Part shown: piece after piece, positions 63,644 to 64,000 of the stretch
Numbering within the stretch: position 1 is the first letter of the stretch
Layout of the letters: every line of letters begins with the position of its first letter
Assembly (NCBI RefSeq): GCF_900167565.1
Contig: NZ_FUZV01000001.1
Span: 1,488,001 to 1,552,000, forward strand
From: Pseudoxanthomonas indica
Lineage (GTDB): Bacteria; Pseudomonadota; Gammaproteobacteria; Xanthomonadales; Xanthomonadaceae
Reading direction: 5' to 3'
DNA: 64,000 bases
Program-made: the position numbers and the translations under genes
The notes under the pieces: generated by a model
Database searches by the model: none
What the model was told of the DNA's origin: nothing
The model's input: only the letters and a program-made list of their open reading frames with translations

Positions 63644-64000
63644 TCAGAACTTGTAGCGCACGCCCACCATGTAACGCGGACTCTGGTCGACCAGCTTGAT
63701 TACCTGCTTCTTGGAGCGGCCGTGCCAGCGCACGTCCTCGCCGGTGAAGTTGATGGCTTCAAAGCCCACCGACCAGGCATCGTTGAACGCGTAGTTCACG
63801 CTCAGGTCGAACTGCTTGTACTCCTCCACGTAGAACGGGTTGCGGTTGGAGCCGTTCTGGTTGGCCGCAATCAGGTACTCGTCACGCCAGTTCCAGGCCA
63901 GGCGCGCGGACCAGCCGTATTTTTCGTACATCAGCATCACGTTGGCGGTGTCGCTCAGGCCGAGCAGGGCGAACTGATCGCGCTCCAGCACGGTGTTGTC
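63644..64000 (-). CDS. TonB-dependent receptor, C-terminal part (start beyond right edge)
   Basis: The last 118 codons of an outer-membrane receptor: barrel strands SDTANVMLMYEKYGWSARLAWNW, SVNYAFNDAWSVGFEAIN and the closing strand PRYMVGVRYKF. The rest lies beyond the right edge. It is upstream of SapC, JmjC-like and halogenase on the same strand. Confidence 0.85.
   Translation of the reverse strand, partial: DNTVLERDQFALLGLSDTANVMLMYEKYGWSARLAWNWRDEYLIAANQNGSNRNPFYVEEYKQFDLSVNYAFNDAWSVGFEAINFTGEDVRWHGRSKKQVIKLVDQSPRYMVGVRYKF

Noticed and set aside
1..64000. CRISPR arrays, tRNA or rRNA genes, insertion sequences or prophage
   Set aside because: I read the gaps for repeat arrays, tRNA-like cloverleaf patterns and transposase motifs, and found none. 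A covariance-model scan would be the decisive test.

Overview
The window is high-GC, densely packed DNA that reads as a chromosome segment from the Xanthomonadaceae (Xanthomonas / Pseudoxanthomonas / Stenotrophomonas type). This rests on the many TonB-dependent receptors (TBDRs) paired with glycan-degrading enzymes, a De Ley-Doudoroff galactose operon, a LacI-type xylan regulator whose likely operators match the xyl-box I recall for Xanthomonas XylR (TGGTAGCGCTAACA), and a TBDR-SapC-JmjC-halogenase cluster. The genus is not certain. I see no rRNA, tRNA, CRISPR array, insertion sequence or phage gene.

Layout. (1) 1-8.3 kb, minus strand: part of a xyloglucan utilisation locus, with a TBDR, a CE20-like acetylesterase, a GH35 beta-galactosidase lipoprotein and a GH31 alpha-xylosidase cut by the left edge. 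No GH74 endo-xyloglucanase or fucosidase is inside the window. (2) 8.5-14.1 kb: a GbpR-like LysR regulator, then a plus-strand operon encoding a complete oxidative galactose route (SDR dehydrogenase, KDPGal aldolase, galactonate dehydratase, lactonase, KDGal kinase). (3) 14.1-23.7 kb: mixed housekeeping and accessory genes (two methyltransferases, OsmC, two AraC regulators, an AhpD-like protein, a Rof-like protein, DUF4259, an L,D-transpeptidase, a nicotinamide phosphoribosyltransferase, an SMR pump), with two short degraded gene tails. (4) 23.8-35.4 kb: a TBDR and a DeoR/AgaR-like regulator facing away from each other, an amidohydrolase lipoprotein, then a GH36 / EamA permease / AgaZ / AgaS / sugar-kinase operon that looks like a non-PTS galactosamine (or GalNAc) system. 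(5) 35.4-42.1 kb: an MddA-like membrane methyltransferase, an alpha/beta hydrolase fused to a LuxR helix-turn-helix, an orphan TBDR behind a 490-bp, lower-GC, palindrome-rich leader, and a secreted TAP-like hydrolase. (6) 42.2-59.9 kb: the xylan system, with GH115 alpha-glucuronidase, an aldose-epimerase homologue, GH43 and a GPH symporter in one operon, two GH10 xylanases and a lactonase lipoprotein going the other way, then GH43 and a second CE20-like esterase, XylR, and xylB-xylA. (7) 60.2-64 kb: tryptophan-halogenase-like enzyme, JmjC-like protein, SapC and the C-terminal end of another TBDR.

How the parts connect. TBDRs bring oligosaccharides into the periplasm. Esterases and exo-glycosidases trim them there, symporters take the pieces inside, and the galactose, xylose and galactosamine routes finish the job. 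Two sequence signals tie the loci together. A LysR-type site, a fixed 9-nt spacer and an 11-nt element (AATATTTCATT) occur twice, flanking the LysR gene and each pointing at one operon (xyloglucan TBDR and galactose operon). Xyl-box-like palindromes sit upstream of the xyloglucan TBDR, both divergent xylan operons and xylBA. Together they suggest that galactose released from xyloglucan and xylose released from xylan or xyloglucan each feed back on uptake.
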